Origin: Devosia sp.
Lineage (GTDB): Bacteria; Pseudomonadota; Alphaproteobacteria; Rhizobiales; Devosiaceae
Reading direction: 5' to 3'
Assembly: GCF_024707125.1 (NCBI RefSeq)
Contig: NZ_JANQAH010000013.1
Location: forward strand, 7,501 to 71,500
DNA length: 64,000 bases
Shown here: one piece after another, positions 8,362 through 17,344 of the stretch
Layout: each line of letters starts with the position of its first letter
How positions within the stretch are numbered: position 1 is the first letter of the stretch
Notes under the pieces: model-generated
Told to the model about the DNA's origin: nothing
Seen by the model: only the letters and a program-made list of their open reading frames with translations
Database searches by the model: none
Made by a program: the position numbers and the translations under genes

Positions 8362-9456
8362 GCACCACCTCTCCCTCCCGCTGGAAGACCGTCCGCAGCG
8401 AAACCAGCCGCGCGCTGACGGCGCTGGTCATTGCCTTGGCCGTCGCCCTCGTCGTCATCCTTCTTACATCGGCCGATCCCGGCGCCGCCTTCCAGACTCT
8501 GCTCACCGCGCCGCTCTCGTCCAACCGCACCATGGGTCTCTGGATCGACGATGTCGCCAAATTGACCCTCACCGGCCTCGCCTTCAGCCTCGTTTTCCAG
8601 GCCCGGCAATTCTCCATGGGCGTGCAGGGCCAGGTCTATATGGGCGGGCTTTTCGCCGCCCTCATCGCCATGTCGCCCATCGGCGCGACACCCCTGGCGA
8701 TCCCAGTCGCCATGCTCGCCGCCATGTGCGCCGGCGCCGTCTATGGCTTCATTCCCGGCTACGCAAAGGCCCGTTTTGGCGCCAGCGAAATCGTCTCCTC
8801 GCTCATGCTCAACTACATCGCCATTCTGGTGGTGAACTACCTCATCCGCGCCCATCTCGCCCCCGCCGGCACCGGCCAATTGATGACGGCAAAGTTTCCA
8901 GACACAGCGATCTTCCCCGCCATCCTCCCCGGCACGCGCTTCGACCTCGGCATTATCATTGCCCTGGTCTCCACCTTCGCCGTCTGGTTCCTGCTTTACC
9001 GCACCAGTTGGGGCCTGAAACTCCGTCTCGTGGGCCACAATCCAAAATTCGCCGAATATGCCGGCATCCGCTCGAGCTTCATCATGGTCTCGGCCATGAC
9101 CGTCGCCGGCGCCTTTGGTGGTCTTCTCGGCTCGGTCTTCGTGCAGGGCCGCGCCTTCGGCAATCTGGCGCAGAATTTTGACGGCAACCTCGCCTTCGAA
9201 GGCATTCTCATCGCCATCGTTGCCCGCTCCCGGCCGCTCGCCGTGCCCATCGTCGCTTTGGCCTATGGCTATCTTCGCCAGGGCGCCCAGCTCATGGGCA
9301 TCCGCACCGACGTGCCGACCGAAATGATCTCCGTGGTTCAGGCCATCATCATTCTGCTCGTCGCCTCGTCCTTCTCCCTGCCGGGCAAAAAAGATCTTCG
9401 CGCGCCTCATGGGCCAGAAGCCTGCCAATGCCGCTACGCCGGAGGCCGCAAAATGA
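8358..9456 (+). CDS. Nucleoside ABC transporter permease 1 (apparent +1 base in A6 run)
   Basis: This membrane permease of the BPD_transp_2 type (YufP/NupP-like) starts with ATG at 8358, overlapping the ATPase stop. About eight to ten hydrophobic segments are visible, with the family stretch ASEIVSSLMLNYIAI near residues 141-155. As sequenced it reads through into the next permease, giving one 681-codon frame. If one A is removed from the A6 run at 9387-9392, the frame instead ends at TGA 9454-9456, giving a normal permease of about 365 residues with a tail ending TPEAAK. That stop overlaps the next ATG as ATGA, like the other junctions in this operon. A sequencing or true indel is therefore likely; the coordinates given assume it. 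Confidence 0.82.
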
Positions 9457-10403
9457 TCGAACTCCTGCTCACGGTCTTTTCCGCCACCTTCTTCGTCACC
9501 GTCGTTCGCACCACCACGCCGCTGCTCTTTGCAGCGCTGGGCGGCCTCATCTCCGACCTGTCGGGCGCCCTCAACGTGGCGCTGGAAGGCATGATGCTGA
9601 TCGCGGCACTGACCGCCGTCATCGTCTCGGTCTATGCCCCCTGGTATGTCGCCGTGCTCTCGGGTGTTGCCGCCGGCGCCATGCTCGGCGCACTGATGGC
9701 CTTCTTCCATCTCCGTTTGAAAGCCGACATCATCCTCGTCGGCTTCGCGGTCAACATCCTCGCCACGGGCGGCACCGTTTTCGCCCTCTCGCGCGCCACC
9801 GGCGGCGACAAGGGCACCTCCATCAACCTGCCCTCCAAAGCCGTACCGGGGGTGGACCTTTCCTTCCTTGAAGCCATTCCGGCCGCGGGACCGACGCTGA
9901 AGAGCCTCCTCTCCGGCCACTCGATCCTCTCCTGGCTCGGCGTCTTCATGGTCTTTGCGGTCTGGTACTTTTTGTTCCGCACCCCCTATGGCCTCTGGCT
10001 TCGTGGCGTCGGCGAATATCCGGCAGCGCCCGAAGCGGCCGGCATTCCCGTCGCAAAAGTCCGTGCCTGGAGCCTGGTGGCATCAGGCGCCCTTGCCGGC
10101 ATCGGCGGCGCACAGCTCGCCATGTTCAACTATATTGGCTTCACCCGTGACATGACCGCCGGCCGCGGCTTCATCGCCCTCGGCGCCGTGCTTCTTGGCG
10201 CCCGTCATCCGGTTGGCGCCATGCTTGCGGCATTGCTCTTCGGCATCTTCGAAGCCCTCGCCATTGTCATGCCCAATCTATTCAACTGGATCCCCGGCGA
10301 GATGATCCAGACCATCCCCTTCGTGGTCACGGTCCTTGCCCTGATCCTCTTCTCCTACCGCGCCCAGCGCGCCCTCAAGACAAGGGCGCAGGCCCGGACA
10401 TGA
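9453..10403 (+). CDS. Nucleoside ABC transporter permease 2
   Basis: A 316-residue inner-membrane permease (YufQ/NupQ-like, BPD_transp_2) starting MIELLLTVFSATFFVTVVR, with about eight hydrophobic segments. Family features include DLSGALNVALEGMMLIAAL near residues 31-49 and AGRGFIALGAVLLGARHPVGA near 235-255. Its own ribosome-binding site, GGAGG at 9441-9445, lies seven bases before the ATG at 9453. This supports independent initiation although, as sequenced, the upstream permease frame runs straight into it. The stop overlaps the adenine deaminase start as ATGA. With the first permease it forms the channel for nucleoside import. Confidence 0.9.
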   Translation: MIELLLTVFSATFFVTVVRTTTPLLFAALGGLISDLSGALNVALEGMMLIAALTAVIVSVYAPWYVAVLSGVAAGAMLGALMAFFHLRLKADIILVGFAVNILATGGTVFALSRATGGDKGTSINLPSKAVPGVDLSFLEAIPAAGPTLKSLLSGHSILSWLGVFMVFAVWYFLFRTPYGLWLRGVGEYPAAPEAAGIPVAKVRAWSLVASGALAGIGGAQLAMFNYIGFTRDMTAGRGFIALGAVLLGARHPVGAMLAALLFGIFEALAIVMPNLFNWIPGEMIQTIPFVVTVLALILFSYRAQRALKTRAQART

Positions 10404-12262
10404 CCTTGCCCGACGATCTCATCCTTTCGGCCGCCGATGAGGTCGCCATCCGCCAGCACCTGCTGCTGGTGTCCCTCGGCAAGAAACCGGCCGATCTCGC
10501 CATCGAGGTCGGCCGTCTCCTCGCCGTCCACGCCAATGAGTGGATGGAAAAGCAGGAGATCATCGTCGCCGGCCGCCGCATCGCCTATGTCGGCCCTATC
10601 GGCTCCTATCGTGGCACCGTCGCAAAGCGCGTCTCCTATCCCGATCTTTCCGCCGTTCCCGGCTTTGGCGAAGTGCACAAGCACATCGAATCCACCCACC
10701 TGACGCCGGATTTCGAGGCCGAACTGGTGCTGCCGCGCGGCAATACCTGGACCTGCGAGGCGAGCCACGAGTTCGCCAACGTCAACGGCCCGAAAAACAT
10801 CGAGTTCTGGGAAAAAGCCCGCCGCGCCGGATCGCCCCTAAAAGTGTTCATCCAGCCCGGCTCCGCTGTGCCGCCCACGCCATGGGAGCAATCCGGAGGC
10901 TATTATGGCTATGAGGAGCAGAGGCAGTTCCTCTCCGAACGGCTCTCTGTGACAAGCCTCGACGAAGTCATGGACTGGCCCTCGGTCTGGGACCCAACCA
11001 ATCCGGGCTACGCGAGAATGTGGGGCATGATCCGCGCCACCTTCGAAATGCGCGGCGTGGTGGAAGGCCACGGCAATGGCCTCACCGACCTGCATGACAT
11101 CTCAGCCTTCGCTGCTGCCGGTCTCTCGTCCGATCACGAAGTTTGGGCCTTAGAGGAAACCTGGGACCGCCTGCTGCGCGGCCTCTTCACGGAACTGCGG
11201 CCCTTCTCCTATGACGCCATAATTCCCGGCCTTCTCGAAAAGGGCCTCAAAGACTGGTCGAACATCGCCTTCACGACCGACGACCGCAGCGCCAGCGACA
11301 CCCTCAAGGACGGCGCCACCGACCACAATGTTCGCCATGCGATCCACTACGGCCTCTCGCCCGGGATCGCCATCCAGTGCGCCACCATCAATCCCGCGCG
11401 CCATATGCGCATCGACCAATGGGTCGGCTCGATCACCCCGGGGCGTTATGCCGACATAGTGCTTCTGCGCGATGTCCCCTCGATCGACATCGCCCATGTC
11501 TATTCCGACGGTCAGCTTGTCTCCGACGGCAAGACCTATACCGGCCCAGACGTCCGCATCGACTGGCCCGATTGGGCTTCTGGCTCCGTCAATATCGGCC
11601 GCACCCTCACCGCAGCCGACTTCGCCATCAAGGCCGAGCCCGGCCGCACGACCATGCAGGCTGCCATCTCCCGCCCTTTCGCCTGGAACGAGGATTTCGC
11701 CGTCGAAACCCTACCGGTCGAAAACGGCGAAGTGCAGCGTGACCCCCAAAAACTCATCACCAAATGGTCGATGATCGATCGCTATCGTGGCGACGGCGCG
11801 GTGGCCTCAATGTTCTGGAGCGGCGTTGGCCCCTCCGATCCCGACACCGCCCTCTGCTGCTCAGTCGCCCACGATAGTCACAATATCTGGTGCATCGGCT
11901 CCTCGGACGCGGCCATGGCCAAGGCCGTCAATCGCCTCGCCGAAATCGACGGCGGCTGGGTCCTCGTCCACAAGGGCGAAGTCGTCGCAGAAGTCCGCCT
12001 CGAAATCGCCGGCCTCATGACCGCGCGCCCCGCCGAGGCGTTCGACGCCGACATGAAAAAATTCCTCGCCCGCGCCGAAGAGGTGGACTGGGTCTATGCC
12101 CCTGCCGCCATGAACCGCTGGAAGCCCGGTTTCCCCGAATTCCTGATCTTCGCGACGCTCACCTGTTCGCCCTGGCGCTGGGTGCTCGTCGCCCCCTCCG
12201 AGCTTTGCCCGGAAGGCTTCGTGAATGTACAAACGGGCGAAACGCACAAGATCGTCTGGTGA
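10400..12262 (+). CDS. ade: Adenine deaminase
   Basis: A 620-residue amidohydrolase converting adenine to hypoxanthine, slightly longer than E. coli AdeC. Diagnostic segments are FGEVHKHIESTHLTP near residues 93-107 (the family H-x-H-I-E-S pattern), the phosphotriesterase-like FTTDDRSASDTL near 291-302, and the C-terminal AVAHDSHNIW-type motif near 488-497, which is specific to adenine deaminases. The ATG overlaps the permease stop as ATGA and the gene is followed at once by guanine deaminase. It acts in the cytoplasm on adenine released by the nucleoside hydrolase and channels it to hypoxanthine. Confidence 0.92.
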   Translation: MTLPDDLILSAADEVAIRQHLLLVSLGKKPADLAIEVGRLLAVHANEWMEKQEIIVAGRRIAYVGPIGSYRGTVAKRVSYPDLSAVPGFGEVHKHIESTHLTPDFEAELVLPRGNTWTCEASHEFANVNGPKNIEFWEKARRAGSPLKVFIQPGSAVPPTPWEQSGGYYGYEEQRQFLSERLSVTSLDEVMDWPSVWDPTNPGYARMWGMIRATFEMRGVVEGHGNGLTDLHDISAFAAAGLSSDHEVWALEETWDRLLRGLFTELRPFSYDAIIPGLLEKGLKDWSNIAFTTDDRSASDTLKDGATDHNVRHAIHYGLSPGIAIQCATINPARHMRIDQWVGSITPGRYADIVLLRDVPSIDIAHVYSDGQLVSDGKTYTGPDVRIDWPDWASGSVNIGRTLTAADFAIKAEPGRTTMQAAISRPFAWNEDFAVETLPVENGEVQRDPQKLITKWSMIDRYRGDGAVASMFWSGVGPSDPDTALCCSVAHDSHNIWCIGSSDAAMAKAVNRLAEIDGGWVLVHKGEVVAEVRLEIAGLMTARPAEAFDADMKKFLARAEEVDWVYAPAAMNRWKPGFPEFLIFATLTCSPWRWVLVAPSELCPEGFVNVQTGETHKIVW

Positions 12263-12264
12263 AC

Positions 12265-13617
12265 ATGAACATTTCCGGCGCTGGCATCATCGGCACCTTC
12301 TTCCACGCGCCGACGCGCGAAAAGCTGGAGGTGCTGGAAAACGTCCTCATTCGCGTCGATGAAACCGGTGCGATCACCGACATCCACCCCGCCGGCGATT
12401 CCATGCGGACATTGGTCGAAGCCGAACTCGGCGACCGCCTCCATCGCCTCCCCGACGGCTATTATGGTCTGCCTGGTCTCGTCGACCTCCACATCCACGC
12501 GCCCCAATACCCCCAGCTCGGCCTCGCTCTCGATGAGCCGCTGGAAGTCTGGCTGCAAAAATACACGTTCCCGCTCGAAGCCCGCTATGCCGACCTGGAT
12601 TTCGCCCGCGAGCGCTATACCGCCCTCGTCGACGATCTCCTTGCCACTGGCACCACCACGGCCCTCTATTTCGCTACGCAGCATGAAGCGGCGACAAAAC
12701 TCCTCGCCGATATCTGCATCGAAAAAGGCCAGCGCGCCCTCGTCGGCAAGGTCGTGATGGACGACCCTGCCGCCTGTCCCGAATACTATCGTGACGACAG
12801 CGCCGAGACCGCAGTCGCCGAAACCCGTGCCGTCATCGACCACATCCGCACCCATCCCGAAAACGGGGCAGGGCGCGTCCTCCCGGTCATCACCCCGCGC
12901 TTCATTCCGTCCTGCACCGACGAAGCCCTCACCGGCCTCGGCGCCTTGGCCCAAGAGTGCGGCTGCCATGTGCAGACTCATTGCTCGGAAAGCGACTGGG
13001 CCCACGGCCACGTCCTCGAACGTTTCGGCATCACCGACGCCGCCGCCCTCGACTCCTTTGGGCTACTGACACGTAAAAGCGTCCTCGCGCATTCCAACTT
13101 CCTCACCGACGACGATATGGATCGCCTGAGCTCTCGCGGCGCCGCGGTGGCCCATTGCGCCCTGTCAAACATCTACTTCGCCAATTCCGTCTTCCCGCTG
13201 CGCCACGCATTGGAAAAGGGCGTCCATGTCGGCCTCGGCACCGACATCTCCGGCGGCCCCTCGGCCTCAATGTTCGAAGCCGTCCGCACTACGGTCCAGT
13301 CCTCCCGCATGCTCGCCGAAGGCACTGACCCTGCCTTGCCGGCTGACAAACGCGGCCGACCAAATTCTGCGATCAACCTCGTTGCAGCCTTCCATCTCGC
13401 GACATCGGGCGGTGGCGTCGCGCTCGATCTTCCCATTGGCATCATCGCGCCCGGCTATCGCTTCGACGTCCTCGCCGTGGACACAAATGCGCGAGCCGGC
13501 GCCATCCGCCTTTTCGACGAAACGAGCCTTGCAGCCGTGTTCGAGAAGCTCATTTACGGCACAACACGCGCCAATATCGCCCATGTCTGGGTCGACGGGA
13601 TCGATCGCACCCCTTGA
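12265..13617 (+). CDS. guaD: Guanine deaminase
   Basis: A 450-residue zinc amidohydrolase converting guanine to xanthine. It shows the guanine-deaminase form of the first zinc motif, GLVDLHIHAPQYPQ near residues 72-85, followed by WLQKYTFPLEARY, THCSESDWAHGH near 237-248, VLAHSNFL near 273-280, and GLGTDISGGPS near 322-332. The start ATG at 12265 lies 3 bp after the adenine deaminase stop; a GTG at 12259 overlapping that stop is also possible. It is the last gene of the plus-strand operon. With adenine deaminase, it leaves hypoxanthine and xanthine as products; no xanthine oxidase is in the window. Confidence 0.93.
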   Translation: MNISGAGIIGTFFHAPTREKLEVLENVLIRVDETGAITDIHPAGDSMRTLVEAELGDRLHRLPDGYYGLPGLVDLHIHAPQYPQLGLALDEPLEVWLQKYTFPLEARYADLDFARERYTALVDDLLATGTTTALYFATQHEAATKLLADICIEKGQRALVGKVVMDDPAACPEYYRDDSAETAVAETRAVIDHIRTHPENGAGRVLPVITPRFIPSCTDEALTGLGALAQECGCHVQTHCSESDWAHGHVLERFGITDAAALDSFGLLTRKSVLAHSNFLTDDDMDRLSSRGAAVAHCALSNIYFANSVFPLRHALEKGVHVGLGTDISGGPSASMFEAVRTTVQSSRMLAEGTDPALPADKRGRPNSAINLVAAFHLATSGGGVALDLPIGIIAPGYRFDVLAVDTNARAGAIRLFDETSLAAVFEKLIYGTTRANIAHVWVDGIDRTP

Positions 13618-13671
13618 AGGAATCCGCCCCTCGGGTCCATGATGGGTTCGGTCGGTTGGTGGACGAGGGCG

Positions 13672-13893
13672 ATGTCGACGATGGAGTTCAAGGTCGTAGC
13701 AGCCAGTTATGACGCTGCCGCCCAATTGCTCTCCTATACGGCAACGGGGCTGCGCAATGGCCTCAAATTCACCGTGTCGTCCCGCGTCAAATGCCTCAAG
13801 GACCCCGGTTCGAAAGAGCGCCTGCACATGGTCGTGCTGATCGCCCTGACCGAACATTTCAAGCGCCCAAGCCCATCCGGACTAAGGTGGTAG
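13672..13893 (+). CDS. Small hypothetical protein
   Basis: A 73-residue open frame starting MSTMEFKVVAASYDAAA and ending PSPSGLRW. I recognise no family. The amino-acid content looks protein-like, with alternating hydrophobic residues (LHMVVLIALTEHF) and no low-complexity shadow pattern. It lies between guanine deaminase and the convergent chemoreceptor gene. A start at 13639 is possible but adds an unlikely Trp-rich leader. There is no strong ribosome-binding site. It may be real, or a chance frame in the intergenic gap. Confidence 0.35.
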   Translation: MSTMEFKVVAASYDAAAQLLSYTATGLRNGLKFTVSSRVKCLKDPGSKERLHMVVLIALTEHFKRPSPSGLRW

Positions 13894-13894
13894 C

Positions 13895-13923
13895 GTCATT
13901 GCCCGGACGCGCCGGGCAATGAC
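13895..13923. terminator. Perfect 12-bp inverted repeat between convergent genes
   Basis: GTCATTGCCCGG and CCGGGCAATGAC surround a 5-base loop. It sits between the small plus-strand frame (stop at 13893) and the chemoreceptor stop at 13941. On the plus strand it is followed by TGCATTTT. It could be a bidirectional terminator or a member of the REP-like hairpins seen elsewhere, which also begin GTCATT. Confidence 0.55.
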
Positions 13924-13940
13924 TGCATTTTGGGGTGGCA

Positions 13941-16334
13941 CTAAAACTCCGACCAATCCTGCGCGATGGCCGCACTGCCCTGGCTCCGATAGACAGGCGC
14001 AGGCTTCCGCGGTGCAGTCCGGCGATCCGGCGTAGCACTGCGTGAGCCGCTGTCAGCCAGCCTGAACACATCGACCACACGATCAAGCTCGGTCGCCTGC
14101 GCCTCCGTCTGTTCAATGGAAGCGTTGATCTCCTCGACCAGCGCCGCATTGTGCTGGGTCATCTCGTCCATCTGCCGCACGGCGGTGGTCACTTCCTCGA
14201 TGGCCGAAGCCTGCTCGCGGCTGCCGCGGGCGATGCTTCCGAGCAGTTCGTTGTTCTCGCGCACCGCCTCCAGCATGGTGAGCAGCCGATTGGCCGCGTT
14301 GGCCACTAGCCGCGACCCTGCCGAAACCTCACCGCTGCTCTGCTCGATCAACTGCTTCACGTCAGAAGATGCCTGGGCCGCCGATTGCGCCAGCCGCCGC
14401 ACTTCCACGGCGACCACGGCAAACCCCTTGCCCGCCTCACCGGCCCGCGCTGCTTCTACGGAAGCATTGAGAGCCAGCAGGTTGGTCTGGAAGGCAATGT
14501 CGTCGATCATGCCGATAATGTTGGAGATTTTGGCCGAAGACTGGGTGATCCGGTCCATCGCCCCATTGGCCTCTTCCATCAGGCTCCCGCCTTCTTCGGC
14601 CGAGCGGGAAACCTCGCCCGCTTTGCTGGAAGCCACTTCTGCCTGGCTGGCATTGTCGATCACGGTCCGCGCCAATTGCTCCATCGCTGCCGAAGTCTCT
14701 TCGATCGTCGCCGCCTGCTTGGTCGTGCGATCACTGAGATCATTTGCGCCGGAGAGAATTTCCGCCGTAGCCGTCCGCAGCGCCCTTGAAGTGCCGCGCA
14801 ACTGCCCGACGACATCCGCCAGGCGATCGGCCACCGCGTTGGTGTCCGACTTGAGCTTGGCAAAGGCGCCGCGATAGTCGCCGCGAATACGCTGCGTCAG
14901 GTCGGTATCGGCAAGGGCTGACAGAACCTGACCGGTTTCATCGAGCCCGCCTTCCACCGTACCGACCAGCTTGTTGATCCCCGCCGCCAGCGAATTGAGC
15001 TCAGCATCGGGAAACTCCGTCTCCACCCGGCGCGAGAAATCGCCGTCGATGGCGGCATCCACCACATTGCCGAAGGCCGATTGCAGCTCGGTCATCATCT
15101 GCGCCCGCGCATCGCGATCCCGAATGATCCGGGCTGCTTCCGCCTCGGTCATCTGCGCCACTTTGATGCCATTGTCGCGGAACACTTCTACCGAGCGCGA
15201 CAGCGTGCCGATTTCGTCCTGCCGCGTCATGAAGGGCACGGTCAGGTCGTAATTGCCATCAGCCATGGTTTCGACCGTGGCACCCAACTGGTTCAGCGGC
15301 CGACCCACCAGCCACAGCATCAGCCCGAAGACGATGCCGACAGCGGCGATAACGCAGATCGCCGAAAGCCCGATAATGGTCCAGCGCGCTTCCGCAACTG
15401 CAGCGCCAAGCGTCGCCTGCGGCACCATGGAAACAACGTTCCAGCGATCCTGCGTGCCGCCAGCGTCAAAACTCACCGCCATATAGCGCCAAGGCGCGCC
15501 GTCCGGGCCGGCTGCTTCTGCCTCGACATAGTTGTCGCTCTCGCTCGCTGCCGTGGCGACTTGCGCCAGTTCTGAATCAGCTGCCAGCGTCGTGCCGACA
15601 AGGCTCGCATCAGGATGGGCGATGACAATGCCTGTTGCCGAAACCAGCGCCACATTGCCGGTTTCGAAAGGACGCATCGCCGCTAGTTCTTCATTGATGG
15701 CGCCAAGCGACAGGTCGATGCCCGCCGTGCCGGCATAGGTGCCATTGACCTTGATCGGCACGCCGAACGAGGTAATCAGCACTTCCTGGCCGCTGACCAC
15801 GTAAGGGTAGGGCTCGATGGCCACGGCCCGGTCGAGGTTTTTCGGCAAGAGCGCATAGTCGCCGACGCCGGGCTTGTCATAGTCGATCAGCATTTCCTGC
15901 ACGATCGGCCCGCCGCCGCGCTGCCAGTAGGGCACGAAACGTCCGGTGGCGTCCCAGGGCGCCACGCCGGCAAATTCGGCATCCTTGCCATCGAGCGCGT
16001 TCGGCTCCCAGGCTGCCCAGGTTGCCAATAGTTCCGGATTTTCGGCGAGCACATTCTGAAGCACGCTGTCATAGCTGGCCCGGTCAAGCACACCAGCGCT
16101 CCGCATCGCCGCCGTGGCGCTGCCGATATCGGCTGCTGCCTGTTTGGCGAGGACCAGATCGCGCGAGACCTTTTCGGAAAGCGACCGCGTCGTTTCGGCC
16201 TGCAATTCCGTCGTCTGCTGCTCGACCGAGCTCCCGATGCGCTGCACCAGGAAGGTCATTCCGAGACAAAATACCAATGCAATGACAAGTCCCGCGAACA
16301 GGGAAACCCTGACGGGTAGAGAATTAAGACGCAC
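13941..16334 (-). CDS. Methyl-accepting chemotaxis protein (Cache sensor)
   Basis: A chemoreceptor of about 797 residues. The preferred start is GTG at 16334, because GGAGG lies 5 bases upstream and the protein then begins VRLNSLPVRVSLF directly before the first transmembrane helix; an ATG at 16379 would add 15 residues. Order of parts: TM1 (about 10-30), a large periplasmic dCache-like sensor with SWRYMAVSFD-like and GTAGIDLSLG segments, TM2 near 305-330, a HAMP domain, and a methyl-accepting signalling domain with the conserved hairpin tip (EAARAGEAGKGFAVVAVEVR). No C-terminal CheR-tethering pentapeptide is seen; it ends AIAQDWSEF. No che genes are adjacent. The ligand is unknown; it converges on the nucleoside operon, but a link is speculation. 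Confidence 0.93.
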   Translation of the reverse strand: MRLNSLPVRVSLFAGLVIALVFCLGMTFLVQRIGSSVEQQTTELQAETTRSLSEKVSRDLVLAKQAAADIGSATAAMRSAGVLDRASYDSVLQNVLAENPELLATWAAWEPNALDGKDAEFAGVAPWDATGRFVPYWQRGGGPIVQEMLIDYDKPGVGDYALLPKNLDRAVAIEPYPYVVSGQEVLITSFGVPIKVNGTYAGTAGIDLSLGAINEELAAMRPFETGNVALVSATGIVIAHPDASLVGTTLAADSELAQVATAASESDNYVEAEAAGPDGAPWRYMAVSFDAGGTQDRWNVVSMVPQATLGAAVAEARWTIIGLSAICVIAAVGIVFGLMLWLVGRPLNQLGATVETMADGNYDLTVPFMTRQDEIGTLSRSVEVFRDNGIKVAQMTEAEAARIIRDRDARAQMMTELQSAFGNVVDAAIDGDFSRRVETEFPDAELNSLAAGINKLVGTVEGGLDETGQVLSALADTDLTQRIRGDYRGAFAKLKSDTNAVADRLADVVGQLRGTSRALRTATAEILSGANDLSDRTTKQAATIEETSAAMEQLARTVIDNASQAEVASSKAGEVSRSAEEGGSLMEEANGAMDRITQSSAKISNIIGMIDDIAFQTNLLALNASVEAARAGEAGKGFAVVAVEVRRLAQSAAQASSDVKQLIEQSSGEVSAGSRLVANAANRLLTMLEAVRENNELLGSIARGSREQASAIEEVTTAVRQMDEMTQHNAALVEEINASIEQTEAQATELDRVVDVFRLADSGSRSATPDRRTAPRKPAPVYRSQGSAAIAQDWSEF

Positions 16335-16643
16335 TTCTTCCTCCCAGACGCCGAAAGCAGCCCTGAAGGGCGCTGGCATTCACTGCCCAATATTTGAGCA
16401 TGTCGGTCTATTTCTGGTTAACTTTAACAAGCTGCAAAAAAGAGTCCGATCACGGGACAGCCCGACCAGTCGCGCCCAGGAGCACGACACGGTTTTGCCG
16501 AGAGCGGCCGTAATGCGCTCTTTCATTGTCCGGCACGTGGTTCGCGGGGCACTGGCTTTCTCGCCTGAAGCACCTCGACCGGTTATGCTGGCCCATCATG
16601 CCTTTGCCCGACCAATCTTGGTCGCCCGTCATAGAAGAATTCC
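16335..16643. other. Intergenic region upstream of the chemoreceptor and glutathione S-transferase genes
   Basis: This divergent gap of about 300 bp must hold both promoters. I see no strong -35/-10 pair, long palindrome or plausible small gene in it. An AT-richer stretch around 16387-16445 is the likeliest promoter zone. Confidence 0.4.
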
Positions 16644-17318
16644 ATGTCCAAGCTCACCCTGATCAGCTTCCCCACCTGTCCCTATGTGCAGCGCGCCGTC
16701 ATTGCGCTGAAGGAAAAGGGCGTGCCCTTCGACGTCGTCTATATCGACCTCGCCAATAAGCCCGATTGGTTCCTGGCCCTCTCGCCCCTCGGCAAGGTTC
16801 CGGTGCTCAAGGTCGAGCGCGATGGCCACGAGCCTGCCATCGTCTTCGAAAGCGCTGTTATTCTTGAATATCTCGAAGATACCATCACCGAGACGCGGCT
16901 CCACCCGAGCGATGCGCTCGAACGCGCACAGCACCGCTCCTGGATTGAGTTTGGTTCGCAGGTCTTGGGCGATCTCTGGCGGTTGAGCGCGGCCAAGGAC
17001 CAAAGCGAGCTCGATGGTGCCAGCCAGGCGCTAGCGGCAAAGCTCCGCCGGCTCGAAGACACAATCGCCGGACCGTTCTTTGCCGGCACCCAGTTCAGCC
17101 TCGTGGATGCCGTTTTCGCTCCGGCTTTCCGCCAGCTCGATGCGCTTGAAACGGTGGCGGTGACGGGCCTGACCGCAGACCTGCCCAAGGTCGCCGCCTG
17201 GCGGAAAAACCTTGCCGCCCGTCCCAGTGTCAAGGAGGCGGCCCCCGCAGATTTCGTCGATCTCTATCTGCGCCGCTTGCGAAACAACGACGCCCATGTT
17301 TTGAAAGCCGCTGCATAA
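16644..17318 (+). CDS. Glutathione S-transferase family protein
   Basis: A 224-residue protein with the N-terminal thioredoxin-like GST domain (LTLISFPTCPYVQRAVIALK) and an all-helical C-terminal domain. The C-P-Y-V-Q-R active-site sequence, with a cysteine where many GSTs have Ser or Tyr, resembles omega/DHAR-type enzymes that do thiol transfer rather than classical conjugation. The glutathione-binding segments GKVPVLKV near residues 50-57 and FESAVILEYLED near 70-81 are conserved. It stands 26 bp before coaX on the same strand, so the two may share a transcript. The substrate is unknown. Confidence 0.9.
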   Translation: MSKLTLISFPTCPYVQRAVIALKEKGVPFDVVYIDLANKPDWFLALSPLGKVPVLKVERDGHEPAIVFESAVILEYLEDTITETRLHPSDALERAQHRSWIEFGSQVLGDLWRLSAAKDQSELDGASQALAAKLRRLEDTIAGPFFAGTQFSLVDAVFAPAFRQLDALETVAVTGLTADLPKVAAWRKNLAARPSVKEAAPADFVDLYLRRLRNNDAHVLKAAA

Positions 17319-17344
17319 GGCACGGCTGAAAGACTGGTTACTAC

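Noticed and set aside
8304..9920. A 538-codon open frame on the minus strand, opposite the permeases
   Set aside because: The composition is extremely rich in Gly, Glu, Asp and His with no hydrophobic core. It is a shadow of the membrane-protein genes.
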